64,000 bases of DNA from Agapanthus africanus. Lineage: Eukaryota; Streptophyta; Magnoliopsida; Asparagales; Amaryllidaceae. Positions within the stretch are counted from its first letter, which is position 1; every line of letters starts with the position of its first letter. The DNA is taken from the NCBI GenBank assembly GCA_030015575.1, contig JASDDO010000018.1:229943138-230007137 (forward strand), in the 5' to 3' direction. The notes below the pieces were generated by a model that did not search any database, had not been told where the DNA came from, and saw only the letters and a list, made by a program, of their open reading frames with translations. Positions 35,374-47,031 of the stretch are shown piece after piece. The translations under genes were made by a program, and so were the position numbers.

Positions 35374-37065
35374 TTATAGGACTTGCTGGACAAAGGGCTT
35401 ATCCGACCGAGTGTGTCACCTTGGGGTGCTCCCGTCCTGTTTGTTAAGAAGAAGGACGGCAGTATGCGCTTATACATTGATTATCGTCAGCTGAACCGGG
35501 TTACTGTGCTGAAAAGATATCCCCTACCCCACATTGACGACTTATTCGATCAACTCCAGGGTGCAGGGTTTTTCTCGAAGGTTGATTTGTGGTCAGGTTA
35601 TCATCAGTTGCGGATTCGGAAGGAGGATATTCCGAAGACCGCTTTCCATACACGATATGGTCATTATGAGTTCTTGGTGATGTCGTTCGGGCTCACCAAT
35701 GCCCCGGCAGCATTTATGGACTTGATGAACCGTGTATTCAGGCCGTATCTTGATCAGTTCATCATTGTTTTCATTGACGACATCTTGGTATATTCTCGGA
35801 GCCGGGAGGAACATGAGCAGCACTTGTGTATCACATTGTAGACGTTGAGAGAGTATCGGCTGTTCACAAAATTTTCCAAGTGCACATTCTGGCTAGACAG
35901 TGTCGACTTGGGTTATGTGGTGATGAGAGATGGTATTTGTGTGGACCCCAAGAAGATCGAGGCAGTGCAACATTGGCCCAGACCGGTATCAGTTACAGAG
36001 GTTCGCAGCTTTCTTGGTCCGGCCGGCTATTATCGACGTTTTGTCCAGGATTTCTCCCGTATTGTTGCACCGTTGGCCGGGTTGACCCGGAAGGGGGTTC
36101 CTTTCGATTGGACCCAGGCATGTGAGGATAGTTTCCAGCAGTTGAAGACTTGTTTGACTACTGCACTAGTGTTATCATTGCCTTCAGGATCGGGCGGTTT
36201 CGTGGTATATTGTGATGCTACTCGAGTGGGGCTGGGCTGTGTATTGATGCAGCATGACAGAGTTATCGCGTATGCTTCTCGGCAGTTGTGGAAACAAGAA
36301 CAGAACTATCCCACTCATGATTTAAAGATGGCTGCAGTGGTATTTGCACTTAAGATCTGGAGACATTACCTATACGGCGAGTCGTGCCAGATATTTACTG
36401 ACCACAAGAGCTTGAAGTATATCTTTCAGCAGCGAGATCTAAATCTGAGACATCGCCGTTGGATGGAGTTGGTGAAAGATTATGACTGTGAGATTCTTTA
36501 CCATCCGGGCAAGGCGAATGTAGTGGCTGATGCTTTGAGTAGGAGGCCCGGAGGTAGCTTATCTTGTTTGAGCGCAGTACAGATGCAGTCGACGGCGGAT
36601 TGGCAGGTTTTATGTGACAGCAGAGTGCAGTTCGAGTTTACTCTTATAGGAGGACAACTGGCCCATTTCATAGCATGCCCACTGTTACTTGACCGTGTCC
36701 ACGAGGTACAGTTCGGCGATGCCCGTATTTTAGAGATTATCGAGCAGATTCGGCAGGCCAGAGTTTCTGAGTTCATGATTGATGATAAGGGGATACTTCG
36801 ATTTGGGACTCGACTGTGCGTACCAGATTCTGAGGGACCGAGGCATGATATCCTTGAGGAGGCACATAGATCAGTGTACAGTGTGCATCCAGGTTCCACC
36901 AAGATGTACCGTGATTTGAGAGAGGTTTATTGGTGGGACGGGATGAAGAAGGATGTTACAGACTTTGTATCGAGATGCCTGACTTGTCAGCAAGTCAAGA
37001 CCGAGCACCAGAGGCCAGCCGGCGAGTTGCAGCCTTTGCCTATCCCTAAGTGGAAGTGGGAATAG
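35374..37065 (+). pseudogene. Reverse transcriptase, RNase H and integrase zinc region of element C
   Basis: A continuous frame interrupted only by stops. RT (about 35383-35990) shows [28 protein letters not shown] and the catalytic FIDDILVYS. RNase H (about 36150-36540) shows [26 protein letters not shown] and [14 protein letters not shown]. The integrase zinc-binding segment follows ([11 protein letters not shown]..., CLTCQQVK). Stops are TAG at 35377, 35839 and 37063, each at a place where relatives commonly have Gln. Confidence 0.87.
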
Positions 37066-38124
37066 GTCTCCATGGACTTCATTGTGGGTCTACCCAGGAC
37101 CAGTCGAGGGTATGACTCTATTTGGGTGATTGTGGATCGACTGACGAAAGAGGCTCACTTTCTGCCAGTGAAGACCACTTTTGGATTTGCTCAGTACGCC
37201 CAGGTTTATATTGATGAGATCGTGCGACTGCATGGAGTCTCGACTTGCATCGTGTCCGACCGGGGCACCCAGTTTACCAGCCGATTGTAGCAGAAACTTC
37301 AGGAGGCTTTGGGCACCTGACTGAGTTTTAGCATCTCTTTTCATCCGTAGACTGACGGTCAGTCAGAGCATACTATTCAGACTCTTGAGGACATGCTCAG
37401 AGCTTATGTTTTAGACTTCGGTGGTAGCTGGGATTGTCATTTGCCCTTGATCGAGTTCTCCTACAATAATAGCTTCCAGGAGACGAATCAGATGGCACCC
37501 TTCGAGACTTTATATGGGAGGAGATGTCGATCGCCCGTGTGTTTGACAGAGCTCAGGGAGAGCAGTATTTTGGGGCCGCAGATCGTACAGGAGACGACTG
37601 AAAAGATACAGCTGATTCGGTACAGGATGAGAGCGGCACAGAGTAGGCAGATATCATATGCTGACAGGCGTCGTCGCCGACTCGAGTTCGCTGTTGGAGA
37701 TCATGTTTTCCTGAGGGTCTCTCCGATGAAGGGGGTGATGAGATTTGGATGGAAAGGGAAGCTTAGTCCTAGATATGTTGGTCCCTTCGAGATTCTAGAG
37801 CGTGTCGGTTCAGTGGCTTATCGGTTTGCTCTTCCGCCCAGCTTCCCCGATGTTCACCCCGTGTTCCATGTTTCGATGCTCCGCAAGTACCTTCATGATC
37901 CTTCCCATGCGATTCAGCACCAGACGATCTAGCTGGAGCATGATCTTTCATTCACTGAGCAGCCGGTGGTCATTTTGGATCGGCAGGTGAAGAAATTGAG
38001 GTCGAAGGTTATACCGTCCGTCAAGGTTCTTTGGCGTGGTCCGAACAGCAAGGAGGTCACCTGGGAGACCGAGGTCGAGATGAGGAAGAAATATCCTCAT
38101 CTTTTTGAAGGTACGCGTAGTTAA
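37066..38124 (+). pseudogene. Integrase core and chromodomain-like C-terminus of element C
   Basis: The same frame continues without an indel. The integrase core has [18 protein letters not shown] (first Asp), [12 protein letters not shown] (second Asp) and TDGQSEHTIQTLEDML (Glu). A GPY/F-type module follows (GKLSPRYVGPFEILERVGSVAY). After a TAG at 37930 a chromodomain-like end reads SVKVLWRGPNSKEVTWETE up to the TAA at 38122. Other stops are TAG at 37288, TGA at 37318 and TAG at 37348. Chromodomains direct chromoviruses to particular chromatin (family knowledge). Confidence 0.85.
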
Positions 38125-38152
38125 ATTTTAAATTCGGGGACCGAATTTCTTT

Positions 38153-38165
38153 AAGGGGCGAAGAT
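38153..38165 (+). promoter_or_regulatory. Polypurine tract of element C
   Basis: AAGGGGCGAAGAT, directly before the TG of the 3' LTR. Confidence 0.75.
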
Positions 38166-41100
38166 TGTAACGCTTCGAAAATCATTTAGGCAGTTTTTCG
38201 ATAATCGGTAAAATAAACAGTCTTTTCCGTAAAAAGTCTAAATAAGTATTTTTCAATATAGGTCTAATTATACAAAATTTAGATAAGATATTGGTAGAAA
38301 TTGGTCACTTAAAAATTTCTAGTTATTTAAATTTTTTTCCTTAATTAATTATTTTTAATATTATTTTAAGCTTTTAAAAATACATTAAATTAGTGATAAA
38401 TACAATTTTAAATGGGTAAATTACATAATTAGGAACCATTATAAACTAAAATTTAGAGTAACAAAAATTTTATCTAGACTTTTCAAGATTTTTGTTCTAT
38501 GGTTTTAAAATTAAAGCAAAAATGAATTAAAAATGGGGTTTTTGTGTAAAACTTGATGTGATATGCATTAAACGAGTTTAGAAGATGATTTTTGTGTATA
38601 ATTTTCTACACAATCTCACTCACACCCCCCTCACCCTCAGGCCATGCTCACTGCAGGAACCCCCCCATTTTCCACCATTTCCTTGCTTCAAAATTCATGT
38701 AAAAATCTACCAAAAATCCACAAAAATTCACAAATTCCTTCACAAATTCTAACCTAAATCCTATTCCACCTCTTCCCAAAGCCTAATTGGTTTAAAACAA
38801 AGAAAAAAGAGGCAACTTTGGAGGCTAAGTGCAAGGGGATCAACACTTAGGAGGTATAATTTTAATCTAGTTGTTAAATTGGTAGTTTAATTATGCTAAT
38901 TTAGATTTTTAAAGTGTTAATTTGGTTATAATACCTTGTTTAATGAAATTCAAGAAAAGGATTGGTGTTGTAATTAGGGTTTGAAGTATGGTAAGTGGGT
39001 TAATGTTAGTGTTTTGGCCATCTAGTGGGTTAGATTGGACGTTTGTGCTAATTTGTGAACGCTAAATCGTTAATTTGCGAGGTTTGCATCGAAATTTGTA
39101 TGTGAATGCTTACTAGGTTTTTCTGAAAATTAAGAGGTGATTTATTTGCGATATATTGACGATACTATTAGCATATACAACAACTTATAGGGTGTGCGAA
39201 TGCGGAGTTTGGTTTAGTCGGGTTTTAGTTTGGACGATTGCCCCGAAACGATGATTTTAGTTAAGCTTTTAGTGGTTTTCGTGTGTGTTCCGCACGTTTA
39301 GTGCACGTTATGACTAACTTGTCAGTGTTAATTCTTTTTTTTTGTGACTTGCATCATTTCTTGATGTGTAATCTTAAGTTTGTGTTACGCAATTTTAGGA
39401 TCGGTTGGCGAAACATCGGACGCGGCGCGCAAAAGCAAAACGGTGGTTGGATCAGATAAGCGAGGCGTCCGGGTGTGTAGATGTATACATCTATGGGGAA
39501 ATCGTCTGGATGGCGCGAGGTGCCCCATAGTTAGGATCACTTTATTACTTGCAAATTATATGCATGTTAGTTAGTTAACCATCTCATTCATATACATACC
39601 CGTCTATTTATTCGTCTGCTGGCATTACATGGACATCTATATACCTATGTGTGATATCACCCTTTAGGAAACTTACACCATTATCATTGGCTCATGTCAA
39701 TGCGCACTATTCATGTGAACACACACGCCTTGGTAATTGACATGTCACGAGCACTTTAGAACCTGCTTAGTTTAGTATCACCACTTGCATCATACATGAT
39801 ATATCAAATTACATTGCATGTATATACCTTACATCATCATCATTCTTATATAGATTCCTAGTCACAAATCAATTGCATACCTTTGATATCATAAACATTT
39901 ATTATATACAACATGTTGGGTATTATGATTTTCTTGAGAATTTCAGTATTGATGAGATTTATGGATTTTGGGGAAAACCGCAAGAATTTAACAAAAACTT
40001 ATTATTATCATTTTTAAAATAAAGTTGCGGTTTTCTCGTGATGTATGTGTCGTCCACCATGAGTTTTCATGCTTTCTGTTGGATTTCGAGACCCGATTCG
40101 AGGAGTGGATGAACCGTCTTGGGTACATGGTGGGCCCGGTATGGTACCCGGGGCAAGAAGATCGAGTTATAGATGATGAACCTGGCAGGGGAAGTCTACC
40201 TACCGGTGATGTGTGGCGTGGTGGATATCCGGAGGATACCGACCGTTGTCGTGAGATTTGATGATATGGGCCGATCCGGACTGACGAAACCCGATGTATT
40301 GAGACATTGATATAGTGAGACATTGAGACAGATATATTTCCATATTTGGTGTCGATGCTTGACACGGTTTTCACATGATTTCATTGATGGTACTTTAGCT
40401 ATTGCACAGATATTCTTTTTCTAAGTTAAGAATGCAGAGCTTATAGTATTTTAAACAGTTAAAGATTTCGTAATGATGTTGCATACATGTGCATACATAT
40501 TAGTGGCATTACATCACATCTAGACATACATGTTGTGACGCATTTGCGTGCATTCTTACGATAGCCTTACTAGATGTTATATTCTACGCACGAGCTGGCA
40601 ACTCACCCCCGTTGTGCCACAGTGTCTTACAGGTCGGACTCGTCAGCCTTGTAGCGGCGGGCTTATCTTATCATTGGCTCCTTTTGCTCAGACTCGCGAC
40701 ATTACTCGTAGGTGGGTTGCGAGGACACTTTATCTCTTTTTTTTTGTACTATCATTGTATCTAGTATTCTCCATCTTCCACTTCTTATTTGTATATGCGA
40801 CCTAGTGATGAGATTGAGGGATTTGTGTATATGTGGTTTGTTTGGGGTCGAGCTCACTTGAGCCGACGTTATGTTTTTCTTATTTTTGCATTTCTTTATG
40901 CTTATTTTCTTGATTTTGCATATATACTACGTGCGGTTGTGATCCGCCTTGGGCGAGAGCTAGCTCCCGCTTGGGGATGCCATTTTGTTATTACAGGTTA
41001 TATATCTTGTTGTACGCATTTTTGTGGGCCAGTATTTACAAAGGAGACTCTGCTGAATTTTTTGGAAATTTTTTGATGTTTTTAAAAAGGGGTTAATACA

Positions 41101-41259
41101 ACTTATTTGATTTTAAGGTCATTTTCATAAAAGGTTTTCCTTCACTCTCATTGGTTATGGTTTAGATTTTCTTGGCTTTGGCTGACTTAGGTTACGTTAC
41201 GCTTTTAGACGTCTCGTAATCTAAGTGCCAGTCACGTTTCGTACCTTCGGGTCGTGACA
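38166..41259 (+). mobile_element. 3' LTR of element C
   Basis: It is collinear with 30107-33201 and ends GGGTCGTGACA, followed by the TSD. Differences are scattered point changes and single-base length changes. Confidence 0.94.
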
Positions 41260-41264
41260 TAATC
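41260..41264. repeat. Right target-site duplication of element C
   Basis: TAATC, identical to 30102-30106. Confidence 0.9.
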
Positions 41265-41624
41265 TAGGACAGTCTTACAGCCTTGTTGGCATCTGTCAAA
41301 GGCGAGTACGGGTGGGTCTAAATTAATCAGGACAATGATGAGTAGAACTTGACTTGCGCTTTATGATTTGTTGGCATCCGTCAAGATCATAAGACGCTCG
41401 GGGAAAAAATCACTTCGGGAGTTTCAAACATACAGGAAACTTGCCAGGCACGCGCATACCTTCTGGAGTGTGGTGACTTGAGTGGCTTCAATCATGTTAT
41501 CATGAGATGATCGTTGTATCCGGATTCCCACTGATGAGTAGGTGTTACTCCTCGGGTGATTTTAGATGATCTCGACTAATTCTTCTTTTAGGGTTTGAAG
41601 GAGAACTCGAGAAAACAGTGGGAG
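41265..41624 (+). mobile_element. Copia leader of element E, right part
   Basis: It continues the leader after C with the second and third hairpin motifs (about 41270-41312 and 41358-41397; the third has perfect arms TTATGA/TCATAA) and proceeds to AAAACAGTGGGAG, which in A lies about 90 nt before the coding start. There element G is inserted. The gag-pol of E is not in the window. Confidence 0.75.
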
Positions 41625-43031
41625 TGTTGGGGTTAAAAATTGCACCCTGGTTGACTAAGTCAAAGTCAAAGTCAACCCCAAGCCAGGTGGGCCCAAGCCC
41701 AGGCCAAGTGGGCCTATGCCCAAGTCGAGGCCCGCGGCCAGCCACCCCCATGCCAAAATGTAATCAGGTAATAAATAATTTTGATATTTTTTTTATGCAT
41801 GAATGTAAGGAGAATGGGCATAAGGCCTAATTTTTGTAAAGCCCATGGCTTATGTGCAAAAGAAATGAGCACAGGAGGTATGGGATGGGCAAAATGCTAT
41901 TTTGTAAAGCCCAAGTAGCTATATGTAAATTTGTAAGCCTATATAAGGCAATATGATAATGAAATAAAAAGAACTTTTCATTCCCCAAAAAATCCTAGGG
42001 TTTTTGTGCCTCTTTCTCCTTCCTCAAGGTTCTAAACCTTCTTCCTCTTTTCAATTAAATCAAGAGTTTTACTCTTCCTTTTTCAAAATTAAATAGTTTT
42101 TCATCACAAAACCCACAAAAGGGAGTTCAGATCTTCCATCAGATCTCAAAAATGGGAGATTTTTTTAATTTCACCCCCTTTATCCAAGATCTGGCTAACC
42201 GAGAGGAAGAAGAAGGAGACCCAACTCCAAAAATCCCATCTTAGGAAGATCCAGGGCCAAAGGAGAGAGAGAAACAAAAGGACCTTTGATCATTTCTGAA
42301 GATTTCTTGGAGTTTAACTCAATTCAAGATCTCTTGGAGTTCAACTCCATAAATTAATCTCTTTTTAGGAGTTTAACTCCAGAAGTCAAATCGGGAGAAC
42401 AACTCCCAATGCAGCGACAAAGTCCCTTTTGCTGCTGAAGCCCAGCGCTCGCGTGCTAAGCGCGTGGGGCGCTGGCGTCCAGCGCCCGCGTGCCAAGTAT
42501 GTGGGACGCTGGATCCCAGCGCCTAGCGCCCACGTGCCAAGCGCGTGAGGCTCCAGCGCCCTACGCCCGCGTGCTAGACACACGAGACGCTGACACCCAT
42601 GCGTCCTTTGGACACTATTCTCCCTTTTTTTCATACACACACACTCCATGACACTGTCTCTGTTAGAAAAAAATTTCTAACGGGGTACTGTCCCGCACCC
42701 CGTAAGGGGGCTGCTAGCCCCCTTGACCACCAGCTCGCTATCCAGGTAGCGGGACATCCGTAAAAACTATGCGGTGCCCCCGATATATCCAAAACCCCTT
42801 CAAAATACAACACTGCACATTGAGTTCGCATGACCTGTTTGACCCGTCATTCGAAGGTTCTCTCTTTCCAAAGGCGAGGGGTAATTAACGGTAGCTTAGT
42901 TCGCGGCTGCAGGAGATTCGGATCCCCACAATCAATAAACCCCAGCCTATCCTAGGCAAAAGGAATCTGCAATGCGCCTAACAAGAGCGCGTGTATTCCA
43001 ATCTCAATAGGTTGACAAAAAACACCGTACA
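41625..43031 (+). mobile_element. LTR of element G (Ty3-type, likely Tat-related)
   Basis: It starts TGTTGGGG exactly where the leader of E breaks off and ends near CCGTACA. It contains repeated TTGAC elements on the minus strand (41650-41680), a TATATAAGG promoter-like motif near 41941 and a GC-rich minisatellite (42440-42590). The 1.4-kb length is set by the primer-site-like motif that follows. Confidence 0.6.
42440..42590 (+). repeat. GC-rich minisatellite in LTR of G
   Basis: About four degenerate units containing CGCGTGC[T/C]AAG followed by GCGCTGG, spaced 37-44 bp. The 87-aa minus-strand frame across it (42386-42649) only reflects the repeat. Confidence 0.7.
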
Positions 43032-43239
43032 AATTCTGGCATGCCCGGTGGGACCCAATCTCTCCTCCCATATTTCGGGTTAAATGTTTATGCGAATTCA
43101 ATCAATATACATATTGATTTCCTGTACTGAAATCATGTTTCTATTTGCAGGTTACTAATCTCAAATTGCAATTTTCGGACACAGCAAAAATGTCTCCAAG
43201 GACAAGCTCAGCTCTCGGCACAGCTCCCATCTGCTACAC
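43032..43239 (+). mobile_element. Start of the internal region of element G, with gag start
   Basis: A primer-site-like TGGCATGCCCGGTGGGACC lies at 43038-43056, then a leader with TTTCTATTTGCAG before 43151, and an ATG at 43190 opening MSPRTSSALGTAPICY. The frame is cut after 16 codons by LTR H at 43240. The ATG as gag start is inferred from position. Confidence 0.45.
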
Positions 43240-44044
43240 TGTCATGACCCGAAATATTAGCTCGTGACCAGCACTTAAATAACGCAACGTTTAGAGACGT
43301 AACGTAATTCAAGTAAGCTGAAACCCAGAAATCTAAACCTTTTTAAGAAAATAAAGGAGGTGAAGTTTTGATATAAAGGTATAATGAAATCAAGTTTTCT
43401 TAATGCATAGAAAAAGAACATGAAAATGCAAGTGAAATTTACTAGTTTTAAAAAGTGTTTCGTCTTTTAAAATTTGGGTAGCACCTCCTTTGTATATTTT
43501 GATCCAAAACCACTAATACATAACAAGAATAATGGCATCCCCAAGCGGGAGCTAGCGCTTCGCTAACCGGCGGATCACAACCACGCAAGATAGTATATAT
43601 AAGTATACGACGCCCGACGGCGAAGTTCACTATAAAAAGATAAAGAAATAAGCAAGACATCAAAACCACAAGTAACGGAAAACCCCTCGCTCTAAGTCTC
43701 GCAACCACAGTCTCACTAAGTCTTAATACATATACAAATACTAGTTTAATTGATAGAGTTGACTAGATACAATATGAAATATAAATACAAGAGTGGGTAC
43801 AATACAAATGTCCCACCTACCAAAACAATCACCCGAAAGCAACTGTGTGCCAGCGATGCCGCTACTGATCCAAGCGGTCAACCTGCAAGAACTGTGGTAC
43901 AACGGGGGTGTGTTTCCAACTCGTGAGTAGGAAAAACATCTACAAGCAGAAATCGAATAAACAACGACTTCTAGGTCAACTATATCATAAGGGTAATACT
44001 ATGATATCTAGGGTGACTGGGTCATCTTATGTGCCAACAAGGTA

Positions 44045-44260
44045 ATCAATACCTATATGCTTGCGGATATCATCCAACCATATAATCAATGCATGTGTGC
44101 ATGTGGATCTCGTCTAACCATATAATCAATGTATGTATGCATGTGGATCTCATCCAACCAAAATCAATGTATGTATGCATATGGATCTCGTCCAACCATC
44201 TAATCAATGTATGTATGCATGTGGATCTCGTCCAACCATATAATCAGTATCTGTATGCAA
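44045..44260 (-). repeat. 40-bp tandem repeat in LTR H, about 5 copies
   Basis: Units with AATCAATGTATGTATGCATG and GGATCTCGTCCAACCA recur at a spacing of 40 bp (one of 38). Confidence 0.8.
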
Positions 44261-44971
44261 GTAAGTATGAGGATATAAATCAACGGTGTCCCTCACGACA
44301 CATAAAAATCATGGAACCTGGGTATCCAACATCGACACCCTAAAACAACATGAATACCCATGTCTAGCATCGACACGTAAATCCTCATATCTCGGGCTCC
44401 ATCAGTCCGAATCGGCCCACGACCTCCGTCAGTCCGGATCGGCCCATATCATCTCTCGACTCCGGTCGGTATCCTCCGGATATCCGCCAGGCCTAACCAA
44501 TCAGCGGTAGGTAGTAGTCTCTCTGCCAGGCTCATCGTCATCCACACGAAATCTCTCCCTTACCCCGAGGTACAATATCGGGTCCACCATGTACATGCAA
44601 ATGGAATCATCTGCCTCCTCGAATCGGGTTTCACATGTCATACATCTCAGAACCGAGAAAATGTATGGTGGACGCACTGAAATATCATATCAAGAAAAAT
44701 TGGGTTTTTAAAACAGTAAATACTTTCCTTTGAAATAGCCACGGTTCTCAAATCAAGAAATCTCATGAAAACAACATATCTCAATGCGTAAAATCATAAA
44801 GCATGATGTATGCGACATATGATCGAAATGTAAGCATATCCGTATATCATGCAACATGGAACAGTAATATGACATATTAAGGGAAAACCGCTCCTTTAAA
44901 ATGATTCCAGTTTTTAAATATATCCTGCGGTCCAATCTCCCAATAAAACCAGTTATCTATGTAGGTGCAAT

Positions 44972-45710
44972 ATGTATATGCACAAGTATGGATGTACCAA
45001 TGTATGTATGCACCAATATGGATATACAAATGTGTATATGTGCAAGTATGGATGTATCAATGTATATGTGCACCAATATGGATATACAATGTGTATGTGC
45101 GTAAATATGGATATATCAATGTATATGTGCACCAATATGGATATACAATGTGTATGTGCGCAAGTATGGATGTATCAAAGTATATGTGCACCAATATGGA
45201 TATACAATGTGTATGTACGCAAGTATGGATGTATCAATGTATATGTGCACCAATATGGATATACAATGTGTATGTGTGCAAATATGGATATATCAATGTA
45301 TATGTGCACCAATATGGATATATAATGTGTATGTGCGCAAATATGGATGTATCAAAGTATAGGTGCACCAATATGGATATATAATGTGTATATGCACAAG
45401 TATGGATGTATCAATGTATATGTGCACCAATATGGATATACAATGTGTATGTGCACAAATATTGATCTATCAATATATATGTGCACCAATATGGATATAC
45501 AATGTGTTTGTGCGCAAGTATGGATGTATCAAAATATATGTGCGCCAATATGGATATACAATCTGTATGTGTGCAAGTATGGATGTATCAATGTATATGT
45601 GCACCAATATGGATATACAATGTGTATGTGTGCAAATATGGATATATCAACGTATATGTGCACCAATATGGATATACAATGTGTATGTGCGCAAGTATGG
45701 ATGTGAAGAG
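44972..45710 (-). repeat. 59-bp tandem array in LTR H, about 12 copies
   Basis: The anchor CACCAATATGG recurs at 45011, 45071, 45130, 45189 and then every 59 bp to 45661 (CGCCAATATGG at 45543). Each unit is itself two related halves of about 29 and 30 bp (CACCAATATGGATATAC and GCAAGTATGGATGTATC). Most units have no stop codon in any plus-strand frame, so long overlapping frames appear that are not genes. Confidence 0.92.
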
Positions 45711-47031
45711 TCATATCATGATGCAGCAATCCTACTGTGTAGTGACATGGCAATTATCGATGATGAAGTATGTGAGCCTACAATCTGTGTACGTGTAACA
45801 TACGCATCATTGATAATGGTGCAGGTGTACTATCACAGGTATAAGTAATGCAATGCCAATAACATGAATGCAGTATAATCTAATCATATGCAAATGCTGA
45901 CGGGTATACGTATCTAACATGACCGAGTCAGTGAATCTATCAATCGGCATCTAGCCACACCACATCGCGTACGGTACAATCCATCGTACGACATCCTCCA
46001 GTCAAGGGTATGGATCAATCATCAAGTCAAACTCATCTCGCACGGAAAATCATCGTACGGTGGAATTAAAACATTAGGGATCCTATCAACATTTATTACA
46101 ATGAAGGGTACGGACCAAACGTCTCGTACGACATATCACACATGATTCACGATATTCTATATATATATTTATATACCTTTGTCCCAGGTCTCATCCATAA
46201 AAATCTCATATCAGGGGGACCGGCAATCAATTATCTCAATCGATTTGCATCCGTATACTAACATATCACCAAATTCATCATATCGTATCGTACAATTCTT
46301 TTCATCACATTTATATCTCACATCGAGTCAATTTAACAAATACATTCTACCTTTACTATAAGCATAAGTATCTAATCTAACATGCACACCTGAACCATAC
46401 AAACAGTTTTTGAAAGATGTGAATCGTAGTTTTGAAAGTAGGGGCTACGGTGTATTTAAAGAAAAGATATCATTTGAAAATCCGTAACGTCCCTCAAGGT
46501 ATCTGTTTAAAAGATGCATACGATTCTTCAGTTTAGAAATAAGTATGGTTCGGAAGACGTATCTACGTCGACTATCTAGTTCTATAGTACCCTAAACGGC
46601 AATATCGACAACGTCATCCTCTAATTCAGTCATCACATAATAGTCGTATCAAAACACTTCTAACCATCCTTAGTTTCTAATATGGTTTCTATAGCTATCT
46701 TATAATTCTAACCCTAGTTTTCTACTCTAGGTTTTCTTAACCATATGCTACAATTTGTTTTCCACCAAAACTTTGCGGGGGTGCTATACGTCATCCACCC
46801 GACTTCCCCCGTAGATATAGATCTACTCACTTTGGTCTTCGCTTACTGAAGTCGATGATGCCACGCTCCGTCATATCGGAATCCACACGAAGCTACCTAC
46901 AATAGCAACACATATCGCAACGCTATTAAAATCAATTTCTGAAATTCAAACGGCACGCACATTGCTCATAGGTTAGAGCTTATATCTTACGCGTACAAAA
47001 TCAACCAAACAACCCTTGTTGTTGATGTACG

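Larger units (their letters stand above)
30107..41259 (+). mobile_element. Element C: complete Ty3 chromovirus (Tekay/Del-type), inactivated
   Basis: It is an 11.15-kb insertion with LTRs of 3095 and 3094 bp, a tRNA-Met primer site, a polypurine tract and TSD TAATC. Gag, protease, RT, RNase H, integrase and a C-terminal chromodomain-like segment are in order. Long LTRs and the chromodomain point to the Tekay/Del clade. Nonsense codons and a few frameshifts disable it. Confidence 0.95.
43240..47031 (-). mobile_element. Ty3-type LTR fragment H (Tekay/Del-like)
   Basis: Its left end TGTCATGACCCG is the reverse complement of the LTR end of C, and the match continues through GGTTTAGATTTCTGGG and the GATCCGCC...GGGGATGCC segment, so this is a 3' LTR end on the minus strand. 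The 3.8 kb include two tandem arrays (44045-44260 and 44972-45710). It is interrupted by LTR I at 47032, so the LTR start is not in the window. No gene is present, and 45850-46780 is AT-rich LTR sequence with nothing notable. Confidence 0.65.

Noticed and set aside
8985-45710. Tandem arrays considered as CRISPR
   Set aside because: Units are contiguous with no unique spacers, there are no cas genes, and the DNA is plant.
44965-45848. Several overlapping plus-strand frames of 70-161 aa with Cys/Met-rich repeats
   Set aside because: They are translations of the 59-bp tandem array, which happens to lack stops in all forward frames. Presence in three registers at once argues against coding.
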